Both the position numbers and the translations under genes were made by a program. DNA of 64,000 bases. Source: Lysobacter_L cavernae (GTDB lineage Bacteria; Pseudomonadota; Gammaproteobacteria; Xanthomonadales; Xanthomonadaceae). The stretch is from positions 310,001 to 374,000 of the forward strand of contig NZ_JBHRXK010000001.1 in the NCBI RefSeq assembly GCF_042648505.1, given 5' to 3'. The notes under the pieces are model-generated. The model saw only the letters and a program-made list of their open reading frames with translations, searched no databases and was not told the origin of the DNA. Positions 32,395 to 41,406 of the stretch are shown in pieces. Numbering within the stretch: position 1 is the first letter of the stretch; each line of letters starts with the position of its first letter.

Positions 32395-33009
32395 TCAGGG
32401 CTTGGGAATGCGCAGCGTCTTGCTGATCATCAGCGAGCCCGACAGCGCGAACAGCAGCACCAGCGGGTGGAACTGCCACGGACCCAGCTTGACCATGCCG
32501 AACCACAGGTCCGGCCCGATTGCGCCCTGCCACGCAGCCACCGCCAGCACGATCACCAGCACCAGGCTGGTCGGGATTGGCGTGCCTTCGAAGTATTTGA
32601 CCTTGTCGTCCTCGCCTGAAAGCTGCTCGGCGGTGACGTTGTAGCGCGCCAGGCGACTCACGCCACAGCCGACGAAGTAGCTGAGCACCACCCAGTCCCA
32701 ACCGCCCTGCAGACCGCAGGCGTAGGCCAGCGCGGCCGGGGCGACACCGAAGGAGATCACGTCTGCCAGCGAATCGAGCTCGCGCCCCAGCGTGGACGCC
32801 GACTTGCGCCAGCGCGCGACCCGGCCGTCGAGTGCATCGAAGATGAAGGCGAGCGGGATCAGCGCCATGCCGATCATCAGGTCGCGCACGCCGCCTTCCT
32901 GCAGGAACCGCATCGCGGCAAAGATCGCGCCGGTGCCGCAGAAGGCATTGGCGAGGGTGAACCAGTCGGCGAGATGGAACTCGCGCAACATCGAGAAATG
33001 GCGCGACAT
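32395..33009 (-). CDS. pssA: CDP-diacylglycerol-serine O-phosphatidyltransferase
   Basis: Membrane CDP-alcohol phosphatidyltransferase (204 aa) making phosphatidylserine, the precursor of phosphatidylethanolamine. The catalytic motif DGRVARWRKSASTLGRELDSLAD fits D-G-x2-A-R-x8-G-x3-D-x3-D. About six to eight membrane helices are predicted. It is the short type II-like PssA form, as in many proteobacteria with an integral membrane enzyme. The 55-bp gap to phaE suggests no shared function. Confidence 0.9.
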   Translation of the reverse strand: MSRHFSMLREFHLADWFTLANAFCGTGAIFAAMRFLQEGGVRDLMIGMALIPLAFIFDALDGRVARWRKSASTLGRELDSLADVISFGVAPAALAYACGLQGGWDWVVLSYFVGCGVSRLARYNVTAEQLSGEDDKVKYFEGTPIPTSLVLVIVLAVAAWQGAIGPDLWFGMVKLGPWQFHPLVLLFALSGSLMISKTLRIPKP

Positions 33010-33271
33010 GGGCGCTCCGGGGCGATCGAAGGACGACAGCGTGCCAAAGCCGGTGTGATGCCGGCAAGTGCGGCGTCTTTGATCGACCGCCCCACGAACT
33101 GGGAGTCCAGTGAATTTAAGCGGATAAGCAATGGCACTGCCTCCGCCCTTCGACAGGCCCAGGACAGGCCTGCGCGGATGAAGGCCAAGGTCTTTCGAGG
33201 GAGATTCGCCTGATAGGGAACGAAACTACCGCGGCAACGCCTGACCGGCGCCGCGCGGCGATAATTTCGGC

Positions 33272-34381
33272 ATGCCTTCACCACCCCGCAAAATCCTGCA
33301 CGTCGACATGGACGCCTTCTACGCGTCGGTTGAACAGCGCGACGCCCCTGACCTGCGCGGTCAGCCGGTGGTCGTGGCCTGGCGCGGTGCCCGCTCGGTG
33401 GTGTGCGCGGCCAGCTACGAGGCGCGCAAGTTCGGTGTGCGCTCGGCGATGCCGGCCGTGCGCGCAGAGCGCCTGTGCCCGCAGGCGATGTTCGTGCCGC
33501 CGGATTTTGCCCGCTACAAGGCCGTGTCCCGGCAGATACGCGAGATCTTCGCTCGCCACACCGATCTGATCGAACCGCTGTCGCTGGACGAGGCCTACCT
33601 CGACGTCACCATCACCAAGACCGACCTGCCTTCGGCCACCGCCACCGCCGAGGCCATCCGCACCGCGATCCGCGAGGAGACCCAGCTCACCGCCTCGGCC
33701 GGTGTCGCACCGAACAAGTTCCTCGCCAAGATCGCCTCGGACTGGAACAAGCCCGACGGCCTGTTCGTGATCCGCCCGCACCGGGTCGAAGCCTTCCTGG
33801 CACCGCTCCCGGTCGGGCGCCTGCCCGGCGTCGGCAAGGTCATGGAACGCCGACTGGCCGACCTCGGCGTCGCCACCGTGGCCGATCTACGCGGATTGGA
33901 GTCAGCGGCACTCGAGCACCACTTCGGCCGCTGGGGCCGGCGCCTGCACGAGCTGTCGCTCGGCATCGACGAGCATCCGGTGCAACCCGAGCGGCCGACG
34001 CTGCAGATCTCGTCCGAGGACACCTTCGAACACGACCTGCCGCTGGAGGCACTGGAGCCGCACATCCGCCGTCTCGCCGAAAAGACCTGGGCCGGCTACC
34101 AGCGCGAGCGTGAGCAGCATGACGAGCGCATCGCGCGCACCGTGGTACTCAAGCTCAAGACCAGCGACTTCCGCATCCTCACGCGCAGCCTGACGCCATC
34201 CCTGCGACCGGCATCGCTTACAGAACTGAGCGATATCGCCTGCGACCTGCGATCGCGGGTGGAGCATCCGCCACACACGCGCTATCGCCTGGTCGGTGTC
34301 GGCCTGTCGGGTTTTGTCGATCGGGACAGTCTCGCTGCGCAAACCGACCTGTTCGATCTCAGCGACAACGCCATCGAATGA
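33272..34381 (+). CDS. dinB: DNA polymerase IV
   Basis: Y-family translesion polymerase (369 aa). The palm carries ILHVDMDAFYASVE and LSLDEAYLD with the metal-binding acidic residues. The thumb helix-hairpin-helix is LPGVGKVMERRLADLGV, then the little-finger domain. The C-terminal QTDLFDL is a clear beta-clamp-binding motif. It allows bypass of damaged template bases and is often SOS-induced, but I see no convincing LexA box in the 260 bp upstream. A bidirectional terminator follows. Confidence 0.95.
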   Translation: MPSPPRKILHVDMDAFYASVEQRDAPDLRGQPVVVAWRGARSVVCAASYEARKFGVRSAMPAVRAERLCPQAMFVPPDFARYKAVSRQIREIFARHTDLIEPLSLDEAYLDVTITKTDLPSATATAEAIRTAIREETQLTASAGVAPNKFLAKIASDWNKPDGLFVIRPHRVEAFLAPLPVGRLPGVGKVMERRLADLGVATVADLRGLESAALEHHFGRWGRRLHELSLGIDEHPVQPERPTLQISSEDTFEHDLPLEALEPHIRRLAEKTWAGYQREREQHDERIARTVVLKLKTSDFRILTRSLTPSLRPASLTELSDIACDLRSRVEHPPHTRYRLVGVGLSGFVDRDSLAAQTDLFDLSDNAIE

Positions 34382-34430
34382 ACAAACCACGTCCGCGTTT
34401 CAAACTCCGCCGGGGAATCCGACGACAAAG

Positions 34431-34456
34431 AAAAAGCGGGCCGAAGCCCGCTTTTT
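34431..34456. terminator. Bidirectional terminator between dinB and pnp
   Basis: AAAAAGCGGGC and GCCCGCTTTTT form a perfect 11-bp stem around CGAA. With T-runs on both strands it can end dinB (plus) and pnp (minus). Confidence 0.94.
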
Positions 34457-34483
34457 CATGTCCAGCGATGTGGCTTGCGCGAC

Positions 34484-36592
34484 TTACTCGGCCGCGACGC
34501 CCTCGCCTTCCTCGACGGCCTTGATCGACAGGCGGATGCGGCCCTGCTTGTCGACTTCCAGCACCTTGACCTTGACCACGTCGCCTTCCTTGAGCTTGTC
34601 GGAGACCTTCTCGACGCGCTCGCTGGAGATCTGCGAGACGTGCACCAGACCGTCCTTGCCCGGCAGGATCGTCACGAACGCACCGAAGTCCATGATCTTG
34701 GCGACCTTGCCTTCGTAGATGCGGCCCGGCTCGACATCCGAGGTGATCTGCTCAATGCGCGCCTTGGCGGCTTCGGCAGCGGCGGCATTCACCGACGCGA
34801 TCACGATGGTGCCGTCGTCCTGGATGTCGATCTGGGTGCCGGTTTCCTTGGTGATGGCCTGGATGGTCGAGCCACCCTTGCCGATCACTTCGCGGATCTT
34901 GTCCGGGTGGATCTTCATCGTCAGCAGGCGCGGGGCGAACTCGGACAGTTCGGTACGCGAGGTGGTGATGGCGTTGGCCATCTCGCCGAGGATGTGCAGA
35001 CGGCCGGCCTTGGCCTGCGCCAGCGCGACCTTCATGATCTCTTCGGTGATGCCCTGGATCTTGATGTCCATCTGCAGCGCCGAGATACCTTCCGAGGTAC
35101 CGGCCACCTTGAAGTCCATGTCGCCGAGATGATCTTCGTCACCGAGGATGTCGGACAGCACGACGAAGTCGTTGCCTTCCTTCACCAGGCCCATCGCGAT
35201 ACCGGCGACCGGCGCCTTGATCGGCACGCCGGCGTCCATCAGGGCCAGCGAGGAACCGCAGACCGAGGCCATCGACGAGGAGCCGTTCGACTCGGTGATC
35301 TCCGAGACGATGCGGATGGTGTACGGGAACTCTTCCATCGTCGGCATCACGGCAAGCACGCCGCGCTTGGCAAGGCGGCCGTGGCCGATTTCGCGACGCT
35401 TCGGACCCATCATGCGGCCGGCTTCACCCACCGAGTACGGGGGGAAGTTGTAGTGGAACAGGAAGTGTTCCTTGTACTCGCCCGAGACGGCGTCGATGAT
35501 CTGGCCGTCGCGCGCGGTGCCCAGCGTCGCAACCACGATTGCCTGGGTCTCACCGCGGGTGAACAGCGACGAGCCGTGGGTACGCGGCAGCACGCCGACC
35601 TTCGAGGCGATGCCACGCACGGTGTCGAGCGCACGGCCGTCGATGCGGATCTTGGTGCTGAGCACGGCGGCACGCATGGTCGAGTACTCGAGCTCGCCGA
35701 ATTCCTTCGACAGGTCGGCTGCCTTCCACTCGTTGGCTTCGGCCTGCGCGGCCAGCGAGGCCAGCACATCCTTCTTCAACGCCGAGATGGCGTCCTTGCG
35801 CTCCAGCTTGTCGCGCACAGTGAAGGCCTGGGTCAGGCGATCACCAATGGCGGTCTTGAGCGCGCCGACCATGGCTTCGTTGGCGGCCGGGGCCGACCAG
35901 TTCCACTTCGGCTTGCCGGCTTCGGCGACCAGCTCGTTGATCGCGTTGATCGCGACCTGCATCTGCTGGTGGCCGTAGACCACCGCGCCGAGCATCACGT
36001 CTTCCGAGAGCACGTCGGCTTCGGACTCGACCATCAGCACCGCGTTGGCGGTACCGGCGACGACGAGTTCGAGCTTGGAATCCTTGAGCTCGGAGACGGT
36101 CGGGTTCAGCAGATACTGGCCGTCCTTGTAACCGACCTTGGCGGCACCGATCGGGCCGTCGAACGGGGCACCCGACAGCGCCAGCGCGGCGGACGCGCCC
36201 AGCAGCGCCGGGATGTCGCCGTCGATTTCCGGGTTCATCGACATGACGGTCGCGATGATCTGGACTTCGTTGCGGAAGCCTTCCGGGAACAGCGGACGGA
36301 TCGGACGGTCGATCAGGCGCGAGATCAGCGTTTCCTTCTCGGTCTGACGGCCTTCGCGCTTGAAGAAGCCACCCGGGATACGGCCGCCGGCGTAGAACTT
36401 CTCCTGGTAGTCGACGGTCAGGGGGAAGAAGTCCTGGCCCTCGCGCGCGGTCTTGTTGGCGACCGCGGTGACCAGCAGCACGGTGCCATCGACGGTGACC
36501 ATGACGGCGCCGCCGGCCTGGCGGGCGATTTCACCGGTCTCCAGCGTGACTTGCTGGCTGCCGTACTGGAAGGTCTTGGTAATTTTTGCCAC
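34484..36592 (-). CDS. pnp: Polyribonucleotide nucleotidyltransferase
   Basis: PNPase (702 aa), the 3'-5' phosphorolytic exonuclease of the RNA degradosome. It contains two RNase PH domains (first about 10-145, second about 320-545), an intervening helical domain, a KH domain (LLTMKIHPDKIREVIGKGGSTIQAI) and a C-terminal S1 domain (GRIYEGKVAKIMDFGAFVTILPGKDGLVHVSQI). rpsO lies 134 bp upstream with a hairpin between, as in the classical rpsO-pnp operon. Confidence 0.97.
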   Translation of the reverse strand: MAKITKTFQYGSQQVTLETGEIARQAGGAVMVTVDGTVLLVTAVANKTAREGQDFFPLTVDYQEKFYAGGRIPGGFFKREGRQTEKETLISRLIDRPIRPLFPEGFRNEVQIIATVMSMNPEIDGDIPALLGASAALALSGAPFDGPIGAAKVGYKDGQYLLNPTVSELKDSKLELVVAGTANAVLMVESEADVLSEDVMLGAVVYGHQQMQVAINAINELVAEAGKPKWNWSAPAANEAMVGALKTAIGDRLTQAFTVRDKLERKDAISALKKDVLASLAAQAEANEWKAADLSKEFGELEYSTMRAAVLSTKIRIDGRALDTVRGIASKVGVLPRTHGSSLFTRGETQAIVVATLGTARDGQIIDAVSGEYKEHFLFHYNFPPYSVGEAGRMMGPKRREIGHGRLAKRGVLAVMPTMEEFPYTIRIVSEITESNGSSSMASVCGSSLALMDAGVPIKAPVAGIAMGLVKEGNDFVVLSDILGDEDHLGDMDFKVAGTSEGISALQMDIKIQGITEEIMKVALAQAKAGRLHILGEMANAITTSRTELSEFAPRLLTMKIHPDKIREVIGKGGSTIQAITKETGTQIDIQDDGTIVIASVNAAAAEAAKARIEQITSDVEPGRIYEGKVAKIMDFGAFVTILPGKDGLVHVSQISSERVEKVSDKLKEGDVVKVKVLEVDKQGRIRLSIKAVEEGEGVAAE

Positions 36593-36690
36593 GTTGGTTT
36601 CCTATCGGTTCTGTGCGTTCCGGTCGAGGCCCTTGCCCCGCTCCGGTCGGCCGCCGCGGCGGCCGATAATTCAGTGGAGCTCAAAAACGA

Positions 36691-36716
36691 ACCGCGGCGC
36701 ATCGCTGCGCCGCGGT
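36691..36716 (-). terminator. Hairpin between rpsO and pnp
   Basis: ACCGCGGCGCA and TGCGCCGCGGT pair over 11 bp with a four-base loop. On the minus strand it begins 10 bp after the rpsO stop and is followed by TTCGTTTTTG. It matches the place of the attenuator between rpsO and pnp in enterobacteria and would let only part of the transcripts continue into pnp. Confidence 0.8.
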
Positions 36717-36726
36717 GGGTGTTCGT

Positions 36727-36987
36727 TTAGCGACGCAGGCCCAGTTTCTCGATCAGGGCCTTGTAGCGCTCGTTGTCCTTGCGCTTGAGGTAGTCGAGCA
36801 GGCTGCGGCGGCGGTTGACCATCTGCAGCAGGCCGCGACGGCTGTGGTGGTCCTGCTTGTGGACCTTGAAGTGGCCAGTCAGCTGCTCGATGCGCGCGGT
36901 CAGCAGGGCGACCTGGACTTCCGGCGAACCGGTGTCGTTGTCACCGCGCTTGTTGGATTCGATGATCTTGCTGGTGTCGATGGACAT
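36727..36987 (-). CDS. rpsO: 30S ribosomal protein S15
   Basis: S15 (86 aa; usual length 88-89) with the family core GSPEVQVALLTARIEQLTGHFKVHKQDHHSRRGLLQMVNRRRSLLDYLKRKD. It binds 16S rRNA helices 20-22 early in 30S assembly. In E. coli, S15 represses its own mRNA; no equivalent operator is recognised here. A TACAAT -10 box upstream (37115-37120) may give it a separate promoter from truB. Confidence 0.97.
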   Translation of the reverse strand: MSIDTSKIIESNKRGDNDTGSPEVQVALLTARIEQLTGHFKVHKQDHHSRRGLLQMVNRRRSLLDYLKRKDNERYKALIEKLGLRR

Positions 36988-37114
36988 TGCTTGTTCTCTT
37001 CAGATGCAAGACCTGCAGAAGCGAATCGGTCGCGGTGTAACCCGCACCGACGCACCGCCTGGCCCGCCGTTTGCTTGAGGGAAAGTGCTTTCGAAGTGCT
37101 TGAAAAGCGGCGGA

Positions 37115-37120
37115 ATTGTA
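37115..37120 (-). promoter_or_regulatory. Possible -10 box of an rpsO promoter
   Basis: TACAAT on the minus strand (preceded by GG, TGGTACAAT) lies 128 bp upstream of rpsO in the otherwise featureless 190-bp gap after truB. No strong -35 is visible 17 bp further upstream. Confidence 0.4.
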
Positions 37121-37177
37121 CCAGCCCGCCCGGGCGAATGCGACCGCAACCAACCCGTCCGATAGCGACGAACGGAA

Positions 37178-38155
37178 TCAGCTCGACCGGTCGGACGTCT
37201 GTTCAGCTTTTTCGCGGTGCTCGATCGGCCCGGATTGCGTCGCCCAGCGGAACAGACGCTGCGGCAACAGGCGGTGTCCGTCCTGGCGCTGGCCAAGGCC
37301 CAGACAGTGGCCGGCGTCGCTGAAGACCGCAACCAGCCCGTCCTCGCCCGCGTCACACGACACGCTCTGGCCATAGCCGAGGCGCCGGGCGGCCTCGCTG
37401 TCGAGTTCGACCCGCGGGAACGCGGCCAGTCCGGCCTCGATCGGCAGCAGACAGGCATCGAGGGCGCCCTCGCCCTGCCCGGCCAGCGCCTGCAGTTCGT
37501 CGAGGGTGAACATGCGCGGCTGCGTGAAGGGAGCGACCCAGAGCCGGCGCAGGCTGGCGACATGGGCACCACAGCCCAGGGTCTCGCCGAGGTCGCGCAC
37601 CAAGCTGCGCACGTAGGTGCCGGAGCCGCATTCGACCTTGAGGCGCAGGCGCGGGCCGTCGCGCTCGATCAACTCCAGCGCATGCACGACCACATCGCGC
37701 TCGGGTGCCTCGATCGCCTCGCCACGCCGCGCCTTGGCGTACAACGGTTCGCCGCCCTGCTTGAGCGCCGAATAGATCGGGGCACGCTGGCGGATCGGCC
37801 CGCGCAGGGGCGCCAACGCAGCCTCGATCGCGGCATCGTCCAGTTCCGGTACCAGACGCTCGAGCAGTGGCACGCCGTCGGCATCGTCGGTATCGGTGGT
37901 GACGCCGAGCACCGCCGTGGTCTCGTAGGCCTTGCTCGATCCGAGCAGCAGGCCGGCGATCTTGGTCGCCTCGCCGAAGCAGAGCGGCAACAGCCCGGTC
38001 GCGAGCGGATCGAGGCTGCCGGTGTGGCCAGCCTTCTCGGCGCGGAACAGGTGACGCACCTGCTGCAGCGCCTGGTTCGAGCTGAGCCCGAGCGGCTTGT
38101 CGAACAGCAGAATGCCGTCGAGCGCACGAAATACAGTACGAGGCTTCTTGCTCAT
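37178..38155 (-). CDS. truB: tRNA pseudouridine(55) synthase
   Basis: TruB (325 aa) makes pseudouridine 55 in the T loop of tRNAs. The catalytic Asp49 lies in GSLDPLATGLLP, and family motifs GILLFDKPLGLSSN (13-26) and GTYVRSLVRDLG are present. A PUA-like C-terminal domain follows. It belongs to the rimP-nusA-infB-rbfA-truB-rpsO-pnp order and follows rbfA by 96 bp. Confidence 0.96.
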   Translation of the reverse strand: MSKKPRTVFRALDGILLFDKPLGLSSNQALQQVRHLFRAEKAGHTGSLDPLATGLLPLCFGEATKIAGLLLGSSKAYETTAVLGVTTDTDDADGVPLLERLVPELDDAAIEAALAPLRGPIRQRAPIYSALKQGGEPLYAKARRGEAIEAPERDVVVHALELIERDGPRLRLKVECGSGTYVRSLVRDLGETLGCGAHVASLRRLWVAPFTQPRMFTLDELQALAGQGEGALDACLLPIEAGLAAFPRVELDSEAARRLGYGQSVSCDAGEDGLVAVFSDAGHCLGLGQRQDGHRLLPQRLFRWATQSGPIEHREKAEQTSDRSS

Positions 38156-38251
38156 CGGCTCGGGTGTTGGCGGTAGCCGCGGTGGTTACTCATACGTTCC
38201 CGCGGAAAGTCGGCGGCGGCAAGCAGACGGCCGCGGGGCAGCCACCTGCCG

Positions 38252-38641
38252 TCAGTCGGTGTTGTCGTCCGGGCCTTCGTCCGTCGCAGCGGTACCGGCC
38301 GGGGCGTCGCGCAGGAGATTGTCGATGCGCTCACCGCGATCGACCGAATCGTCGTAGTGGAAATGCAGCTCCGGCACATGGCGCAGCTTCATCGCGCGAC
38401 CGAGCTGGAAGCGGATCTGCGGCGCCAGTTCCTTCAACGCCTTGACCGCTTCCCTGGAGCGCTCTTCCTGCAGCGCGGTCACGAACACCTTGGCATGGGC
38501 CAGGTCGCGCGTGACCTCGACGTCGGACACGCTGACCGACGGCAGGCCGTGCTCGCGCACGGCCTCGTGGACCAGCGTGCCCAGCTCCCTGCGGAGCTGG
38601 GCGGAAACGCGGTCGGTGCGATGGAACGACTTGGTCGGCAT
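38252..38641 (-). CDS. rbfA: Ribosome-binding factor A
   Basis: RbfA (129 aa), the KH-fold factor for 16S 5'-end maturation and cold adaptation. Family pattern: TDRVSAQLRRELGTLV, SVSDVEVTRDLAHAKVFVTAL, and LGRAMKLRHVPELHFHYDDSVDRGERID. It follows infB by 13 bp on the minus strand. Confidence 0.95.
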   Translation of the reverse strand: MPTKSFHRTDRVSAQLRRELGTLVHEAVREHGLPSVSVSDVEVTRDLAHAKVFVTALQEERSREAVKALKELAPQIRFQLGRAMKLRHVPELHFHYDDSVDRGERIDNLLRDAPAGTAATDEGPDDNTD

Positions 38642-38654
38642 GATCGTCCCGGCT

Positions 38655-41261
38655 TTACAGCGTGCGCTGGACTTCGACGCGCTCGAAGCACTCGATCTGG
38701 TCGCCCGGCTTGACGTCGTTGTACGCCTTCACGCCGATGCCGCACTCGGTGCCGTTGCGCACCTCGTCGACGTTCTCCTTGAAGCGGCGCAGCGATTCCA
38801 GCTCGCCCTCGAAGACCACGGCATTGTCGCGCAGCACGCGGATCGGCTTGTGGCGCTTGACCACGCCCTCGACCACCATGCAGCCGGCAACCGCGCCGAA
38901 CTTGGAGCTGCGGAACACATCGCGGACCTCGGCGGTGCCGATGATCTCTTCGCGGATCTCGACGCCGAGGATGCCCGAGGCCACCTGCTTCACCTGGTCG
39001 ATCACGTCATAGATGATCGAGAAGTAACGCAGGTCGACACCGTAGGAATCGATCACCTTGCGCGCCGAAGCATCGGCGCGCACGTTGAAGCCGATCACGG
39101 TGGCCTTGGCGGTCGCCGCGGCGTTGGCGTCGGACTCGGTGATGCCGCCTACGCCGGAGCTGATCACGTTGATGCGGATCTGGTCGTTGGACAGCGCCGT
39201 CAACGACTGGCGCAACGCCTCGACCGAACCCTGCACGTCGGCCTTGATGACCAGGTTGAGGCTCAGCTGGCCCTCGCCCTTGCCCATCTGCGCCATGATG
39301 TCTTCCATGCGGTTGCCCGCTGCGGCGACCAGGCGCGATTCGCGACGCTTGGTATCACGCTGCTGGGCGACGTCCTTGGCCAGGCGCTCGTCCTCGACCA
39401 CGACGAAATCGTCGCCGGCATCGGGCACGCCCGACAGACCGAGTACCTGCACCGGGATCGACGGGCCCGCGCTGGGCACCTGCGAACCGGTCTCGTCGAA
39501 CAGCGCACGCACGCGGCCGTACTGCACGCCGCAGACGAGGTAATCGCCCTTCTTCAGCTCGCCCTGCTGGACCAGCACGGTCGCGACCGGGCCGCGGCCC
39601 TTGTCGAGCGCCGATTCGATGACCACGCCGGTGGCGCGGCCGGTCGGCACCGCCTTGAGCTCGAGCACTTCGGCCTGCAGCGAAATCGCATCGAGCAGGT
39701 TGTCCACGCCCGCGCCGGTCTTGGCCGACAGCTCGACCATCTGGGTGTCGCCGCCGAAATCCTCGGCGACCACGTCCTGCGCGAGCAGCTCGTTCTTGAC
39801 CCGCAGCGGGTCGGCGTCGGACTTGTCGATCTTGTTGATCGCCACGATCAGCGGCACGCCGGCGGCCTTGGCGTGCTGCACCGCTTCCTTGGTCTGCGGC
39901 ATGACGCCGTCATCGGCGGCCACGACCAGCACCACGATGTCGGTGAGCTTGGCGCCGCGCGCGCGCATCGAGGTGAAGGCGGCGTGGCCCGGCGTATCAA
40001 GGAAGCTGATCACGCCCTTGTCGGTTTCGACGTGGTACGCGCCGATGTGCTGGGTGATGCCGCCGGCTTCGCCGGAAGCGACCTTGGTGCGACGAATGTA
40101 GTCGAGCAGCGAGGTCTTGCCGTGGTCGACGTGACCCATGATGGTGACCACCGGCGGACGCGTGATCTTCTCGCCCTGCGTGTCCTCGACGTGCGCGAGC
40201 AGCGCATCCTCGGCGGTGTTGGCGTCGGCCCGGACCACGGTGTGGCCGAGTTCCTCGGTCACCAGCGCCGCGGTATCGAAGTCGATGCTCTGGGTGATGG
40301 TGGCCATCACGCCCATCTTGAACAGCGCCTTGACCACATCGCCACCCTTGAGCGCGAGCTTCTGGGCGAGATCGGCCACGGTGATGGTTTCGCCGATCGC
40401 CACTTCGCGCACGATCGGCGCGGTCGGACGGGTGAAACCACTGCCGGAGCGGAGCTGCTCGGCCTGGCGACGCGGCTTGGGCTTGCCACGCGTGCTGGTC
40501 GAGCGACGCGCGCGGTCGGAGGCACTCAGGTGCATCTGGCCTGCGAAGCGGTTGGTGCGGTCGTCGTCCTCGACACCGGCAACCATCGCGTGCGAACCAC
40601 GGGTCTTGTGGCGCGGATCGGCGGCGGCCCCACGCGGCGCCTCGGCGGCGCGCGGCGCGGCCGGCTTGGGATGGCCGTGACCGTGACTGGTCGGTGCCTT
40701 GCGCACCGGCTCGTCCTCGCCACCGGCCAGCGCGCTGGCGTCGGCCAGCTTGGCCTTGGCTTCTTCCTCGGCCTTGAGACGCGCGGTCTCCTCGGTTTCC
40801 TTGCGCGCCGTCTCGACGGCTTCGGCGCGGCGCCGGTCATCGGCTGCCAGGCGCTCCTGCTCGGCAAGGTTGCGCTGCTTGGATTCTTCAAGCTTGCGCA
40901 GGATCTCGGTGCGCTCGTCGGTCGGATCGCCGGTCTGGCCGTCGATCGGCTTGACCAGGGTGACCTTCTTGCGCACGACCACGTCGACGGTGGTCTTGTT
41001 CTTGCCGCCGCCGACGGTGAGTTCCTGCTTGCGGCTGCGGTTGAGCGTGATCTTCTTCGGCGCATCGCCGGCCTCGGCCGGCTGTTCGACCTTGCCGTGG
41101 GCACGCTTGAGGAAGCCGAGCAGCTTGACTTTCTCGATGCTGGTCACGACCTGGTCGGGGCCGCTGAAGGTCATGCCGGCCTCGGCCAGCTGCTCCAGCA
41201 ACTTCTCGACCGGCGTGTTCACCAGCTCGGCCAGCTTGCGGATGGTGGTTTGCTGCGACAT
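38655..41261 (-). CDS. infB: Translation initiation factor IF-2
   Basis: IF-2 of 868 aa from ATG 41261 (MSQQTTIRKLAELVNTPVEKLLEQLAEAGM, the N1 domain). A long charged linker (about 85-330, Lys/Glu/Ala-rich) leads to the GTPase domain with GHVDHGKTSLLD, DTPGHAAFTSMR and NKIDK. Domains II-IV bind fMet-tRNA and end YNDVKPGDQIECFERVEVQRTL. IF-2 places initiator tRNA on the 30S subunit; the single tRNA-fMet gene of this window lies upstream in the same region. Confidence 0.97.
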   Translation of the reverse strand: MSQQTTIRKLAELVNTPVEKLLEQLAEAGMTFSGPDQVVTSIEKVKLLGFLKRAHGKVEQPAEAGDAPKKITLNRSRKQELTVGGGKNKTTVDVVVRKKVTLVKPIDGQTGDPTDERTEILRKLEESKQRNLAEQERLAADDRRRAEAVETARKETEETARLKAEEEAKAKLADASALAGGEDEPVRKAPTSHGHGHPKPAAPRAAEAPRGAAADPRHKTRGSHAMVAGVEDDDRTNRFAGQMHLSASDRARRSTSTRGKPKPRRQAEQLRSGSGFTRPTAPIVREVAIGETITVADLAQKLALKGGDVVKALFKMGVMATITQSIDFDTAALVTEELGHTVVRADANTAEDALLAHVEDTQGEKITRPPVVTIMGHVDHGKTSLLDYIRRTKVASGEAGGITQHIGAYHVETDKGVISFLDTPGHAAFTSMRARGAKLTDIVVLVVAADDGVMPQTKEAVQHAKAAGVPLIVAINKIDKSDADPLRVKNELLAQDVVAEDFGGDTQMVELSAKTGAGVDNLLDAISLQAEVLELKAVPTGRATGVVIESALDKGRGPVATVLVQQGELKKGDYLVCGVQYGRVRALFDETGSQVPSAGPSIPVQVLGLSGVPDAGDDFVVVEDERLAKDVAQQRDTKRRESRLVAAAGNRMEDIMAQMGKGEGQLSLNLVIKADVQGSVEALRQSLTALSNDQIRINVISSGVGGITESDANAAATAKATVIGFNVRADASARKVIDSYGVDLRYFSIIYDVIDQVKQVASGILGVEIREEIIGTAEVRDVFRSSKFGAVAGCMVVEGVVKRHKPIRVLRDNAVVFEGELESLRRFKENVDEVRNGTECGIGVKAYNDVKPGDQIECFERVEVQRTL

Positions 41262-41346
41262 TCGGATTCCGTGTCCTCGTGGCGTGGGACGTGTCCCGCG
41301 CGTGATGGAGCAATTGTCCCCCAAGGGGACTTCCTTCGGGGCGTAC

Positions 41347-41393
41347 GGCGGGTATTGACCCGCCGGACAACGCATGGCGGGCCCAGGCCCGCC
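41347..41393. repeat. Two hairpin palindromes between nusA and infB
   Basis: GGCGGG/CCCGCC (41347-41364, six-base loop) and GGCGGGCC/GGCCCGCC (41376-41393, CA loop). The second, flanked by TAGG on its minus-strand 5' side, looks like a dispersed GTAGGGCGGGCC repeat. They lie in the 145-bp gap between nusA and infB and could serve as an attenuator or mRNA-processing site. Confidence 0.65.
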
Positions 41394-41406
41394 CTACGGT
41401 TGCTTG

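Noticed and set aside
33010..33271. LexA box or other regulatory site upstream of dinB
   Set aside because: No CTGT-N8-ACAG-like palindrome was found in the 262-bp gap.
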